NCBI RefSeq assembly: GCF_000003605.2 | Contig: NW_003124564.1 | Span: 1 to 33,853, forward strand | Length of the DNA: 33,853 nucleotides | Direction: 5' to 3' | DNA from: Saccoglossus kowalevskii | Taxonomy: Eukaryota > Hemichordata > Enteropneusta > Harrimaniidae | Shown here: positions 11,351-25,400 of the stretch, piece after piece | Numbering within the stretch: position 1 is the stretch's first letter | Layout: each line of letters starts with the position of its first letter | Program-made: the position numbers and the translations under genes | Notes under the pieces: generated by a model | Seen by the model: the letters and a program-made list of their open reading frames with translations, nothing else | Told to the model about the DNA's origin: nothing | Database searches by the model: none

Positions 11351-13700
11351 CACTGACGTGATGGTGGTCAGAGACACATTGATTATTATTATAATACGGT
11401 GATGGTGTCCAAAGACAAATTGCTTATATTACACTAACGTGATGGTGGTCAAAGACACATTGCTTATATTGCACTAACGTGATGGTGGTCAGAGACATAA
11501 TGGTAAATATTATAATACAGTGAGGGTGGTCAAAGACACATTACTTATATTACACTAACGTGATGGTGGTCAAAGACACATCGATTATATTACACTGACG
11601 TGATGGTAGTCAAAGACAAATTGCTTGTATTACACTAACGTGATGATGGTCAAAGACGCATTGCTTATATTACAGTAACGTGATGGTGGTCAAAAACACA
11701 TTGCTTATATTACACTAACGTGATGGTGGTCAGAGACACATTGGTTATATTACACTAACGTGATGGTGGTCAAAAAACATTGTTTATATTACACTAACGT
11801 GATGGTGGTCAAAGACACATTGCTTATATTGCACTAACGTGATGGTGGTCAGAGACACATTGCTTATATTACACTGACGTGATGGTGGTCAAAGACACAT
11901 TGCTTATATTGCACTAACGTGATGGTGGTCAGAGACACATTGATTATATTATACTACCGTGATGGTGGTCAAAGACACATTGATTATATTACACTGACGT
12001 GATGGTGGTCAAAGACACATTGCTTATATTGCACTAACGTGATGGTGGTCAGAGACATATTGCTTATATTATACTGCCGTGATTGTGGTCAAAGACACAT
12101 TACTTATATTACACTAACGTGATGGTGGTCAAAGACACATCGCTTATATTACACTGACGTGATGGTGGTCAAAGACAAATTGCTTATATTACACTAACGT
12201 TATGGTGGTCAAAGACGCATTGCTTATATTACACTAACGTGATGGTGGTCAAAAACACATTGCTTATAATACAATAACGTGATGGTGGTCAACGACACAT
12301 TACTTATATTGCAATAACGTGATGGTGGTCAAAGACACATTGTTTATATTACACTAACGTGATGTTGGTCAGAGACACATTGCTTATATTACACTAACGT
12401 GATGCTGGTCAAAGACGCATTGCTTATATTACACTAACGTGATGTTGGTCAGAGACGCATTGCTCATATTACACAGACGTGATGGTGTTCAAAGACACAT
12501 TGCTTATATTACACTAACGTGATGGTGGTCAGCGACACATTGCTTATATTACACTGACGTGATGGTGGTCAAACACACATTGCTCATATTACACAGACGT
12601 GATGGTGTTCAAAAAAACATGGCTTATATTGCACTAACGTGATGGTGGTCAGAGACATATTGCTTATATTATACTACCGTGATGGTGGTCAAAGACTCAT
12701 TACTTATATTACACTAACGTGATGGTGGTCAAAGACACATCGCTTATATTACACTGACGTGATGGTGGTCAAAGACAAATTGCTTATATTACACTAACGT
12801 GATGGTGGTCAAAACACATTGCCTATTTTACACTAACGTGATGGTGGTCAAAGACAAATTGCTTATATTACACTAACGTGATGGTGGTCAAAGACACATT
12901 ACTTATATTGCACTAACGTGATGGTGGTCAGAGACACATTGCTTATATTGCACTAACGTGATGGTGGTCAGAGACACATTGCTTATATTGCACTAACGTG
13001 ATGGTGGTCAGAGATATATTGCTTATATTATACTACCGTGATGGTGGTCAAAGACACATTACTTATATTACACTAACGTGATGGTGGTCAAAGACACATC
13101 GCTTATATTACACTGACGTGATGGTGGTCAAAGACAAATTGCTTATATTACAATAACGTGATGGTGGTCAAAGACCCATTACTTATATTGCACTAACGTG
13201 ATGGTGGTCAGAGACACATTGCTTATATTACACTAAAGTGATGGTGGTCAAAGACACATTGCTTATATTACACTAACGTGATGGTGGTCAAAGACACATT
13301 GCTTATATTGCACTAACGTGATGGTGGTCAGAGACACATTGCTTATATTACACTGACGTGATGGTGGTCAAACACACATTGCTCATATTACACAGACGTG
13401 ATGGTGGTCAAAGACACATTGCTTATATTGCACTAACGTGAAGGTGGTCAGAGACACATTGCTTATATTACACTAACGTGATGATGGTCAAAGACGCATT
13501 GCTTATATTACACTAACGTGATGGTGGTCAGAGACACATTGCTTCTATTTCTCTAACGTGATGATGGTCAAAGACGCATTGCTTATATTACACTAACATG
13601 ATGGTAGTCAGAGACACATTGTTTATATTACACTAACGTGATGATGGTCAAAAAAAAACATTGTTTATATTGCACTGACGTGATGGTGGTCAAAGACACA
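11351..13700. repeat. Satellite domain B2 (type B monomers)
   Basis: About 59 monomers with type B marks: cacatcgctt near 12138, 12738 and 13097 (and catcgatt near 11578), cacattactt, agacaaattg, attgcactaacg, and gatgttgg/gatgctgg pairs near 12360-12450. The entry from domain A2 is rough: units at about 11,375-11,410 and 11,500-11,525 carry AT-rich changes (gattattattataata and ggtaaatattataata). The gatgttgg/gatgctgg alternation so strong in B1 and B3 is confined here to a few units, so B2 is a distinct B subtype. It contains no 41-bp tttataattac unit. Confidence 0.7.
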
Positions 13701-14500
13701 TTGCTTATATTACACTAACATGATAGTGGTCAAAGACACATTGCTTATATTACATATACGTGATGTTGGTCAAAAACACATTGCTTATATTACACTAACG
13801 TGATGGTGGTCAAAGACAAATTGCTTATATTACACTAACGTGATGGTGGTCAAAAACACATTGCTTATATTACACTAACGTGATGGTGGTCAAAGACACA
13901 TTGCTTATATTACACTAACGTGATGATGGTCAAAGACACATTGCTTATATTACACTAACGTTATGGTGGTCAGAGGCACATTGTTTATATTACACTAACG
14001 TGAAGGTGGTCTAAGACACATTGCTTATATTACAATAACGTGATGGTGGTCAAAGACACATTGCTTTTATTACACTAACGTGATTGTGGTCAAAGACACA
14101 TTGCTTATATTACACTAACGTGATGGTGGTCAAAAACACATTGCTTATATTATACTAATGTGATTGTGGTCAAAGACACATTGCTTATATTACACTAACG
14201 TGCTTGTGGTCAAAGACACATTGCTTATATTACACTAACGTGACGGTGGTCAAAAACACATTGCTTATATTACACTGACGTGAGGGTGGTCAGAGACACA
14301 TTGCTTTTATTACACTAACGTGATTGTGGTCAAAGACACATTGCTTATATTACACTAACGTGATTGTGGTCAAAGACACATTGCTTATAATATACTACCG
14401 TGATGGTGGTCAAAGACACATTGCTTATATTACACTAACGTGATGATGGTCAAAGACACGTTGCTTATATTACACTAACGTGATTGTGGTCAAAGACACA

Positions 14501-14740
14501 TTGCTTGTATTAAGCTGACGTGATGGTGGTCATAGACACATTGCTTATATTAAACTACCATGATGGTGGTCAAAGACACGTTGCTTATATTACACTAACG
14601 GGATGGTGGTGAAAAACGCATTGCTAATATTACTCTGACGTGATGGTGGTCATAGACACATTGCTTTTATTACACTGACATGATGATGGTCAAAGACATA
14701 TTGCTTATATTTCACAAACTTGATGGTGGTCAAAAACACA
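14501..14740. repeat. Type A cassette core, beta haplotype
   Basis: Six-unit core in which unit 2 reads ttaaactaccatg, the mark shared with 21905 and 29189. Unit 3 has cgggatgg. Unit 5 is followed by gatgatgg and unit 6 reads cacaaacttgatgg, both private. The upstream string starts near 14,141 with tactaatgtg and includes gcttgtgg, gagggtgg and cttataatatactaccg. Confidence 0.85.
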
Positions 14741-17700
14741 TTGCTTATATTACACTAACGTGATGGTGGTCAAAGACACTTTGCTTATATTACACTGACG
14801 CGATGGTGTTCAAAGACACATTGCTTATATTACACTAACGTGATGGTGGTCAAAGACACATTGCTTATATTACACTAACGTGACAGTGGTCAAAAACACA
14901 TTGCTCATATTACACTGACGTGATGGTGGTCAGAGACACATTGCTTACATTACACTAACGTTATGATGGTCAAAGACACATTGCTTATATTACACTAACG
15001 TGATTGTGGTCAAAGACACATTGCTTATATTATACTAATGTGATTGTGGTCAACGACACATTGCTTATATTACACTAACTTGCTTGTGGTCAAAGACACA
15101 TTGCTTATATTACACTAACGTGACGGCGGTCAAAAACACATTGCTTATATTACACTGACGTGAGGGTGGTCAGAGACACATTGCTTTTATTACACTAACG
15201 TGATTGTGGTCAAAGACACATTTGCTTATATTACACTAACGTGATTGTGGTCAAAGACACATTGCTTATAATATACTACCGTGATGGTGGTCAAAGACAC
15301 ATTGCTTATATTACACTAACGTGATGATGGTCAAAGTCACATTGCTTATATTACACTAACGTGATTTTGGTCAAAGACACATTGCTTATATTACACTAAC
15401 GTGCTTGTGGTCAAAGACACATTGCTTATATTACACTAACGTGATTGTGGTCAAAAACACATTGCTTATAATATACTACCGTGATGGTGGTCAAAGACAC
15501 ATTGCTTATATTACACTAACGTGATAATGGTCAAAGACACATTGCTTATATTACACTAACGTGATTGTGGTCAAAGACACTTTGCTTATATTACACTGAC
15601 GCGATGGTGTCCAAAGACACATTGCTTATATTACACTAACGTGATGGTGGTCAAAGACACATTGCTTATATTACACTAACGTGACAGTGGTCAAAAACAC
15701 ATTGCTCATATTACACTGACGTGATGATGGTCAGAGACACATTGCTTACATTACACTAACGTGATGGTAGTCAAAGACACATTGCTTATATTACACTAAC
15801 GTGATGGTGCTCAAAGACACATTGCTTATATTACACTAACGTGATTGTGGTCAACGACACATTGCTTATATTACACTAACGTGCTTGTGGTCAAAGACAC
15901 ATTGCTTATATTACACTAACGTGACGGTGGTCAAAAACACATTCCTTATATTACACTGACGTGAGGGTGGTCAGAGACACATTGCTTATATTACACTAAC
16001 GTGATGATGGTCAAAGACACATTGCTTATATTACACTAACGTGATGGTAGTCAAAGACACATTGCTTATATTACACTAACGTGATGATGGTCAAAGACAC
16101 ATTGCTTATATTACACTAACGTGATGGTGGTCAAAGAAACATTGCTTTTATTACACTAACGTGATGATGGTCAAAGACACATTGCTTATATTACACTGAC
16201 GTGATGGTAGTCAGAAACACATTGCTTATATTACACTAACGTGATGGTGGTCAAAAACACATTGCTTATATTACACTAACGTGACGGTGGTCAAAAACAC
16301 ATTGCTTATATTGCTCTAACGTGATGATGGTCAATGACACATTGCTTATATTACACTAACGTGATGATGGTCAAATACACATTGCTTATATTACAATAAC
16401 GTGATGGTAGTCAAAGACACATTGCTTATATTACACTAACGTGATGATGGTCAACGACACATTGCTTATATTATACTAACGTGATAGTGGTCAAAAACAC
16501 ATTGCTTATATTACACTAACGTGATGATGGTCAAAGACACATTGCTTATATTACACTAACGTGATAGTGGTCTAAGACACATTGCTTATATTACACTAAC
16601 GTGATGGTGGTCAAAGACACATTGCTTATATTACACTAACGTGATGATGGTCAAAGACACATTGCTTATATTACACCAACGTGATAGTGGTCAAAAACAC
16701 ATTGCTTATATTACACAAACGTGATTATGGTCAAAGACACATTGCTTATATTACACTAACGTGATGATGGTCAAAGACACATTGCTTATATTACACTAAC
16801 GTGATGGTGGTCAAAGACACATTGCTCATATTACACTGACGTAATGGTGGTCAAAGGCACGTTGCTTACATTACACTAACGTGACGGCGGTCAAAAACAC
16901 ATTGCTTATATTACACTGACGTGATGATGGTCAAATACACATTGCTTATATTACACTAACGTGATGGTTGTCTAAGACACATTGCTTATATTACACTAAC
17001 GTGATGGTGGTCAAAGACACATTGCTTATATTACACCTAACGTGATGGTGGTCAAAGACACATTGCTTATATTACACTGACGTGATGGTAGTCAGAAACA
17101 CCTTGCTTATATTACACTAACGTGATGGTGGTCAAAAACACATTGCTTATATTACACTAACGTGATGGTTGTCAAAGACACATTGCTTATATTGCACTAA
17201 CGTGATGATGGTCAAAGACGCATTGCTTATATTACACTGACGTGAGGGTGGTCAGAGACACATTGCTTTTATTACACTAACGTGATTGTGGTCAAAGACA
17301 CATTGCTTATATTACACTAACGTGATTGTGGTCAAAGACACATTGCTTATAATATACTACCGTGATGGTGGTCAAAGACACATTGTTTATATTCCACTAA
17401 CGTGATGATGGTCAAAGACACATTGCTTATATTACACTAACGTGATGCTGGTCAAAGACACTTTACTTATATTACACTGACGCGATGGTGTCCAAAGACA
17501 CATTGCTTATATTACACTAACGTGATGGTAGTCAAAGACACATTGCTTATATTACACTAACGTGAAGAGGTCAAAAACACATTGCTCATATTACACTGAC
17601 GTGATGGTGGTGAGAGACACATTGCTTACATTACACTAACGTGATGGTGGTCAAAGACACATTGCTTATATTACATTAACGTGATTGTGGTCAAAGACAC

Positions 17701-18034
17701 ATTGCTTATATTATACTAATGTGATTGTGGTCAACGACACATTGCTTATATTACACTAACTTGCTTGTGGTCAAAGACACATTGCTTATATTACACTAAC
17801 GTGACGGTGGTCAAAGACACGTTGCTTAAATTACACTAACGTGATGATGGTCAAAGACACATTGCTTATATTATACTGACGTGATGGTGGTCAAAAACAC
17901 ATTGCTTATATTACACTAACGTGATGATGGTCAAAGACACATTGCTTATATTACACTGACGTGATGGTGGTCAAAGACACATTGCTTATATTACACTAAC
18001 GTGATGATGGTCAAAGACACATTGCTTATATTAC

Positions 18035-18212
18035 ACTCAAGTGATGGTGGTCAGAGACACATTGTTTATATTACACTAACGTGATGATGGTCAAATACAC
18101 ATTGCTTATATTACACTAACGTGATGGTGGTCTAAGACACATTGCTTATATTACAATAACGTGATGGTGGTCAAAGTCACATTGCTTATATTACACCAAC
18201 GTGATGGTGTAC
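18035..18212. repeat. Second type A cassette, copy 4 (one extra unit)
   Basis: As the copy at 6581, including the gtgtac ending, but with an additional gatgatggtcaaatac unit inserted before ggtctaagac. One extra 40-bp unit inside an otherwise colinear copy is what single-unit slippage or unequal exchange would leave. Confidence 0.75.
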
Positions 18213-18700
18213 AAAGCCACATTGCTTATATTACACTAACGTGATGGTGGTCAAAGACACATTGCTTATATTACACTAACGTGACAGTGGTCAAAACACA
18301 TTGCTCATATTACACTGACGTGATGGTGGTCAGAGACACATTGCTTACATTACACTAACGTTATGGTAGTCAAAGACACATTGCTTATATTACACAAACG
18401 TGATGGTGGTCAAAGACACATTGCTTATATTACACTAACGTGATTGTGGTCAAAGACGCATTGCTTATATTATACTAATGTGATTGTGGTCAACGACACA
18501 TTGCTTATATTACACTAACTTGCTTGTGGTCAAATACACATTGCTTATATTACACTAACGTGACGGTGGTCAAAAACACATTGCTTATATTACACTGACG
18601 TGAGGGTGGTCAGAGACACATTGCTTTTATTACACTAACGTGATTGTGGTCAAAGACACATTGCTTATATTACACTAACGTGATTGTGGTCAAAGACACA

Positions 18701-18939
18701 TTGCTTGTATTAAGCTGACGTGATGGTGGTCATAGACACATTGCTTATATTATACTACCATGATGGTGGTCAAAGACACGTTGCTTATATTACACTAACG
18801 GTATGGTGGTGAAAAACGCATTGCTAATATTACTCTGACGTGATGGTGGTCATAGACACATTGCTTTTATTACACTGACATGATGGTGGTCAAAGACATA
18901 TTGCTTCTTTTCACTAACGAGATGGTGGTCAAAAACACA
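18701..18939. repeat. Type A cassette core, gamma with ggtatgg
   Basis: Six-unit gamma core. Unit 3 reads actaacggtatggtgg in place of the gggatgg form, a change shared only with the copy at 26667. The unit with cttataatatactaccg is missing upstream in both of these copies. Unit 6 has lost a base (ttgcttcttttcac). Confidence 0.85.
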
Positions 18940-20390
18940 TTGCTCATATTACACTACCGTGATGGTGGTCAAAAACACATTGCTTATATTACACTGACGT
19001 GAGGGTGGTCAGAGACACATTGCTTATATTACACTAACGTGATTGTGGTCAAAGACACATTGCTTATATTACACTAACGTGATTGTGGTCAAAGACACAT
19101 TGCTTATATTACACTACCGTGATGGTGGTCAAAGACACATTGCTTATATTACACTAACGTGATGGTGGTCAAAAACACATTGCTCATATTACACTGACGT
19201 GATGGTGGTCAGAGACACATTGCTTAAATTACACTAACGTGATGGTGGTCAAAGACACATTGCTTATATTACACTAACGTGATTGTGGTCAAAGACACAT
19301 TGCTTATATTATACTAATGTGATTGTGGTCAACGACACATTGCTTATATTACACTAACGTGCTTGTGGTCAAAGACACATTGCTTATATTACACTAACGT
19401 GACGGTGGTCAAAAACACATTGCTTATATTACACTGACGTGAGGGTGGTCAGAGACACATTGCTTATATTACACTAACGTGATGATGGTCAAAGACACAT
19501 TGCTTATATTACACTAACGTGATGGTAGTCAAAGACACATTGCTTATATTACACTAACGTGATGATGGTCAAAGATACATTGTTTAAATTGCACTGACGT
19601 GATGGTGGTCAAAGACACGCTGCTTATATTACACTAACATGATAGTGGTCAAAGACACATTGCTTTTATTACATATACGTGATAGTGGTCAAAAACACAT
19701 TGCTTATATTACACTAACGTGATGATGGTCAAAGACACATTGCTTATATTACACTAACGTGATGGTGGTCAAAGACACATTGCTTTTATTACACTAACGT
19801 GATGATGGTCAAAGACACATTGCTTATATTACACTCAAGTGGTGGTGGTCAAAGACACATTGCTTATATTACACTGACGTGATGGTAGTCAGAAACACAT
19901 TGCTTATATTACACTAACGTGATGGTGGTCAAAAACACATTGCTTATATTACACCAACGTGATGGTGGTCAAAGACACATTGCTTATATTACACCAACGT
20001 GATGGCGGTCAAAGGCACATTGCTTATATTACACCAACGTGATGGTGGTCAAAGACACATTGCTTATATTACACTAACGTGATGATGGTCAAATACACAT
20101 TGCTTATATTACACTAACGTGATGGTAGTCAAAGACACATTGCTTATATTACACTAACGTGATGATGGTCAAAGACACATTGCTTATATTATACTGACGT
20201 GATGGTGGTCAAAAACACATTGCTTATATTACACTAACGTGATAATGGTCAAAGACACATTGCTTATATTACACTAACGTGACGGTTGTCAAAGACACAT
20301 TGCTTTTATTACACTAACGTGATGATGGTCAAAGACACATTGCTTATATTACACTAACGTGACGGTGGTCAAAAACACATTTCTTAAATT

Positions 20391-20530
20391 ACACTGACGT
20401 GATGGTGGTCAGAGACACATTGCTTATATTACACTAACGTGATGGTGGTCTAAGACACATTGCTTATATTACACTAACGTGATGGTGGTCAAAGTCACAT
20501 TGCTTATATTACACCAACGTGATGGTGGTC
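20391..20530. repeat. Second type A cassette, copy 5 (partial)
   Basis: Units gatggtggtcagag, ggtctaagac, aaagtcac and accaacgtgatggtgg, preceded by gacggtgg and a cttaaatt unit. It resembles the copy at 2391 more than the ctcaagtg-led copies; the preceding gacggtgg and cttaaattacac units are also shared with 2341-2390. Confidence 0.7.
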
Positions 20531-20889
20531 AAAGACACATTGCTTATATTGCACTAACGTGATGGTGGTCAAAGACAATTTGCTTATATTACACTAACGT
20601 GATTGTGGTCAAAGACACATTGCTTATATTATACTAATGTGATTGTGGTCAACGACACATTGCTTATATTACACTAACGTGCTTGTGGTCAAAGACACAT
20701 TGCTTATATTACACTAACGTGACGGTGGTCAAAAACACATTGCTTATATTACACTGACGTGAGGGTGGTCAGAGACACATTGCTTTTATTACACTAACGT
20801 GATTGTGGTCAAAGACACATTGCTTATATTACACTAACGTGATTGTGGTCAAAGACACATTGCTCATAATATACTACCGTGATGGTGGT

Positions 20890-21085
20890 CAAAAGACACA
20901 TTGCTCATATTACACTAACGTGATGATGGTCAAAGACACATTGCTTATATTACACTAAACGTGATTTGTGGTCAAAGACACATTTGCTTTGTATTAATCT
21001 GACGTGATGGTGGTCATAGACACATTGCTTATATTGAACTACCATGATGGTGGTCAAAGACACGTTGCTTTATATTACACTAACG
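20890..21085. other. Indel-rich patch in the array
   Basis: Several added bases in runs: gtcaaaagac, actaaacg, gatttgtgg, catttgctttg and gttgctttatatt, all within 200 bases across the start of the alpha cassette core at 20984. It has the same character as the patch at 10,320 and the same likely cause. Confidence 0.6.
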
Positions 21086-21224
21086 GGAAGGTGGTGAAAA
21101 ACGCATTGCTAATATTACTCTGACGTGATGGTGGTCATAGACACATTGCTTTTATTACACTGACATGATAGTGGTCAAAGACATATTGTTTATATTTCAC
21201 TAACGTGATGGTGGTCAAAACACA
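20984..21224. repeat. Type A cassette core, alpha haplotype, indel-rich
   Basis: Carries the alpha marks (ttgaactaccatg, cgggaagg, gacatgatagtgg). The first units carry added bases: catttgctttgtatt, gatttgtgg just upstream and gttgctttatatt. The first unit reads ttaatctgacg instead of ttaagctgacg. The added bases all lengthen short runs and cluster within 200 bases, which looks more like read or consensus error than repeat evolution. Confidence 0.8.
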
Positions 21225-21904
21225 TTGCTTATATTACACTAACGTGATGGTGGTCAAAAACACATTGTTTATATTACACTGACGTGATGGTGGTCAAAGA
21301 CACTTTGCTTATATTACACTGACGCGATGGTGTTCAAAGACACATTGCTTATATTACACTAACGTGACGGTGGTCAAAGACACATTGCTTATATTACACT
21401 AACGTGACAGTGGTCAAAAACACATTGCTTATATTACACTAACGTGATGGTAGTCAAAGACACATTGATTATATTACACTAACGTGATGGTGGTCAAAGA
21501 CACATTGCTTATATTACACTAACGTGATTGTGGTCAAAGACACATTGCTTATATTATAATAATGTGATGGTGGTCAACGACACATTGCTTATATTACACT
21601 AACGTGCTTGTGGTCAAAGACACATTGCTTATATTACACTAACGTGACGGTGGTCAAAAACACATTGCTTATATTACACTGACGTGAGGGTGGTCAGAGA
21701 CACATTGCTTTTATTACACTAACGTGATTGTGGTCAAAGACACATTGCTTATATTACACTAACGTGATTGTGGTCAAAGACACATTGCTTATAATATACT
21801 ACCGTGATGGTGGTCAAAGACACATTGCTTATATTACACTAACGTGATGATGGTCAAAGACACATTGCTTATATTACACTAACGTGATTGTGGTCAAAGA
21901 CACA

Positions 21905-22144
21905 TTGCTTGTATTAAGCTGACGTGATGGTGGTCATAGACACATTGCTTATATTAAACTACCATGATGGTGGTCAAAGACACGTTGCTTATATTACACT
22001 AACGGGATGGTGGTGAAAAACGCATTGCTAATATTACTCTGACGTGATGGTGGTCATAGACACATTGCTTTTATTACACTGACATGATGGTGGTCAAAGA
22101 CATATTGCTTATATTTCACTAACGTGATGGTGGTCAAACACACA
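21905..22144. repeat. Type A cassette core, beta haplotype
   Basis: Complete six-unit core with ttaaactaccatg and cgggatgg. The full upstream string begins near 21,545 (tataataatgtg, gcttgtgg, gacggtgg, gagggtgg, gattgtgg twice, cttataatatactaccg, gatgatgg, gattgtgg). The decayed patch begins about 40 bases after its end. Confidence 0.85.
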
Positions 22145-22184
22145 TTGCTCATATTACTCTAACGTGATGGTGGTCAAAAACACA

Positions 22185-22425
22185 TTGCTTGTATTACTCT
22201 GACGTGATTGTGCTCATACACACTTTGCTTATATTATACTACCGTGATGGTGGTCAAACACACTGTGCTTATATTACCCCCACGTGATGGTGGTCAAACC
22301 CCTTTGCTTAATTTACCCTACCGGGAGGAGGGCCAAAAACCCTTGGCTAATTTAACCCTCATGAGCTGGTGGTCATAGAACTCTTGTCTACATTGGCTAA
22401 CGTGATGCTGGTCTAGAACGCATTG
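22185..22425. repeat. Decayed satellite patch at an A/B boundary
   Basis: Six monomers diverge far more than any others in the window. Changes include C-rich replacements (ttacccccacg near 22273, aaacccctttg near 22296, taccgggaggagggcc near 22319) and irregular unit lengths. The remaining landmarks follow the type A cassette order: gcttgtatta, ctcata, tatactaccg, a cgggagg unit, ccaaaaacccttggctaat, then ggtggtcatag. It therefore appears to be a damaged cassette core, with an extra monomer. Clean type B units begin immediately afterwards. It may be true decay at a boundary or a poor consensus at an assembly join; the sequence alone cannot decide. Confidence 0.7.
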
Positions 22426-25400
22426 CTTATATTACACAAACGTGATGTTGGTCACAGACGCATTGCTTATATTACACTAACGTGAAGGTGGTCAGAGACA
22501 CATTGCTTATATTACACTAACGTGATGGTGGTCAAAGACACATTGCTTATATTGCACTAACGTGATGGTGGTCAGAGACATATTGCTTATATTATACTAC
22601 CGTGATGGTGGTCAAAGGCACATTACTTATATTACACTAACGTGATGGTTGTCAAAGACACATCGCTTATATTACACTAACGTGATGCTGGTCAAAGACG
22701 CATTGCTTATATTACACTAACGTGATGGTGGTCAAAGACACATTGCTTATATTGCACTAACGTGAACGTGGTCAGAGACACATTGCTTATATTATACTAC
22801 CGTGATGGTGTTCAAAGACAGATTACTTATATTACACTAACGTGATGGTGGTCAAAGACACATCGCTTATATTACACTGACGTGATGGTGGTCAAAGACA
22901 AATTGCTTATATTACACTAACGTGATGGTGGTCAAAGACGCATTGCTTATATTACTCTAACGTGATGGTGGTCAAAAACACATTGCTTATATTACAATAA
23001 CGTGATGGTGGTCAAAGACACATTACTTATATTGCACTGACGTGATAGTGGTCAGAGACACATTGCTTATGTTACACTAACGTGATGTTGGTCAGAGACA
23101 CATTGCTTATATTACACTAAAGTGATGCTGGTCAAAGACGCATTGTTTATATTACACTAACGTGATGTTGGTCAGAGACGCATTGCTTATATTACACTAA
23201 CGTGATGCTGGTCAAAGACGCATTGCTTATATTACACTAACGTGATGCTGGTCAGAGACACATTGCTTATATTACACTAACGTGATGCTGGTCAAAGACG
23301 CATTGCTTATATTACCCTAACGTGATGTTGGTCAAAATCACATTGCTTATATTACACTGACGTGATGGTGGTCAGAGACACATTGCTTATATTACACTAA
23401 CGTGATGGTGGTCAAAGACAAATTGCTTATATTACACTAACGTGATGGTGGTCAAAGACACATTACTTATATTACACTAACGTGATGGTGGTCAAAGACA
23501 CATCGCTTATATTACACTGACGTGATGGTGGTCAAAGACACATTACTTATATTGCACTAACGTGATGGTGGTCAGAGACACATTGCTTATATTACACTAA
23601 CGTGATGTTGATCAGAGACACATTGCTTATATTATACTAACGTGATGCTGGTCAAAGACGCATTGTTTATAATTACACTAACGTGATGTTGGTCAAAGAC
23701 ACATTGCTTATATTACACTAACGTGATGCTGGTCAAAGACGCATTGCTTATATTACACTAACGTGATGTTGGTCAGAAGACACATTGCTTATATTACACT
23801 GACGTGATTGTGGTCTAAGACGCATTGTTTATATTACACTCACGTGATGTTGGTCAGAGACGCATTGCTTATATTACACTAACGTGATGGTGGTCAAAGA
23901 CGCATTGCTTATATTACACTAAAGTGATGTTGGTCAGAGACACATTGCTTATATTACACTAACGTGATGCTGGTCAAAGACGCATTGCTTATATTACACT
24001 AACGTGATGTTGGTCAGAGACGCATTGCTTATATTACACTAACGTGATGGTGGTCAAAGACAAATTGCTTATATTATACTAACGTGATGGTGGTCAAAAA
24101 CACATTGCTTATATTACACTGACGTGATGGTGGTCAGAGACACATTGCTTATATTACACTAACGTGATGGTGGTCAAAAAAACATTGCTTATATTACACT
24201 AACGTGATGGTGGTCAAAGACACATTGCTTTTTTTGCACTAACGTGAAGGTGGTCAGAGACACATTGCTTATATTACACTGACGTGATGGTGGTCAAAGA
24301 CACATTGCTTATATTGCACTAACGTGATGGTGGTCAGAGACATATTGCTTATATTACACTAACGTGATGTTGGTTAGATACACATTGCTTATATTACACT
24401 AACGTGATGCTGGTCAAAGACGCATTGTTTATAATTACACTAACGTGATGCTGGTCAAAGACAAATTCCTTATATTACACTGACGTGATACTGGTCAAAG
24501 ACACATTGCTTATATTGCACTAACGTGATCGTGGTCAGAGACACATTACTTATATTACACTAACGTGATGGTGGTCAAAGACACATCGCTTATATTACAC
24601 TGACGTGATGGTGGTCAAAGACAAATTGCTTATATTACACTAACGTGATGGTGGTCAAAGACGCATTGCTTATATTACATTAACGTGATGGTGGTCAAAA
24701 ACACATTGCTTATATTACACTAACGTGATGGTGGTCAAAGACAAATTACTTATATTACATTAACGTGATGGTGGTCAAAAACACATTGCTTATATTACAC
24801 TGACGTGATGGTGGTCAAAGACACATTGCTTATATTACACAAACGTGATGCTGGTCAAAGACGCATTGCTTATATTACACTAACGTGATGGTGGTCAAAG
24901 ACACATTGCTTATATTACACAAACGTGATGGTGGTCAAAAAAAACATTGTTAATATTACACTAACGTGATGGTGGTCAAAGACACATTGCTTATATTGCA
25001 CTAACGTGATGGTGGTCAGAGACACATTGCTTATATTACACTGACGTGATGGTGGTCAGAGACACATTGCTTATATTATACTACCGTGATGATGGTCAAA
25101 GACACATTGCTTATATTACACTAACGTGATGCTGGTCATAGACGCATTGCTTATATTACACTAACGTGATGTTGGTCAGAGACGCATTGCTTATATTACA
25201 CTAACGTGATGGTGGTCAAAGACGCATTGCTTATATTACACTAAAGTGATGTTGGTCAGAGACACATTACTTATATTACACTAACGTGATGCTGGTCAAA
25301 GACGCATTGCTTATATTACACTAACGTGATGTTGGTCAGAGACGCATTGCTTATATTACACTAACGTGATGGTGGTCAAAATCACATTGCTTATATTACA

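Larger units (their letters stand above)
13701..22184. repeat. Satellite domain A3 (type A monomers)
   Basis: The longest A block, about 212 monomers. It has cassette cores at 14501 (beta), 18701 (gamma with ggtatgg), 20984 (alpha) and 21905 (beta). Second-cassette copies lie at 18035 and 20391. Several partial cassette strings begin with tactaatgtg and gcttgtgg (about 15,030, 15,860, 17,710, 19,310) and stop before the gcttgtattaagc unit. The stretch 15,960-17,220 is rich in gatgatgg units. One indel-rich patch lies at about 20,890-21,085. Confidence 0.75.

Noticed and set aside
22185-22425. Inserted mobile element or unique sequence at the decayed patch
   Set aside because: The patch still aligns to cassette units in order (gcttgtatta, tatactaccg, ggtggtcatag). 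It has no terminal repeats, target duplication or coding potential.
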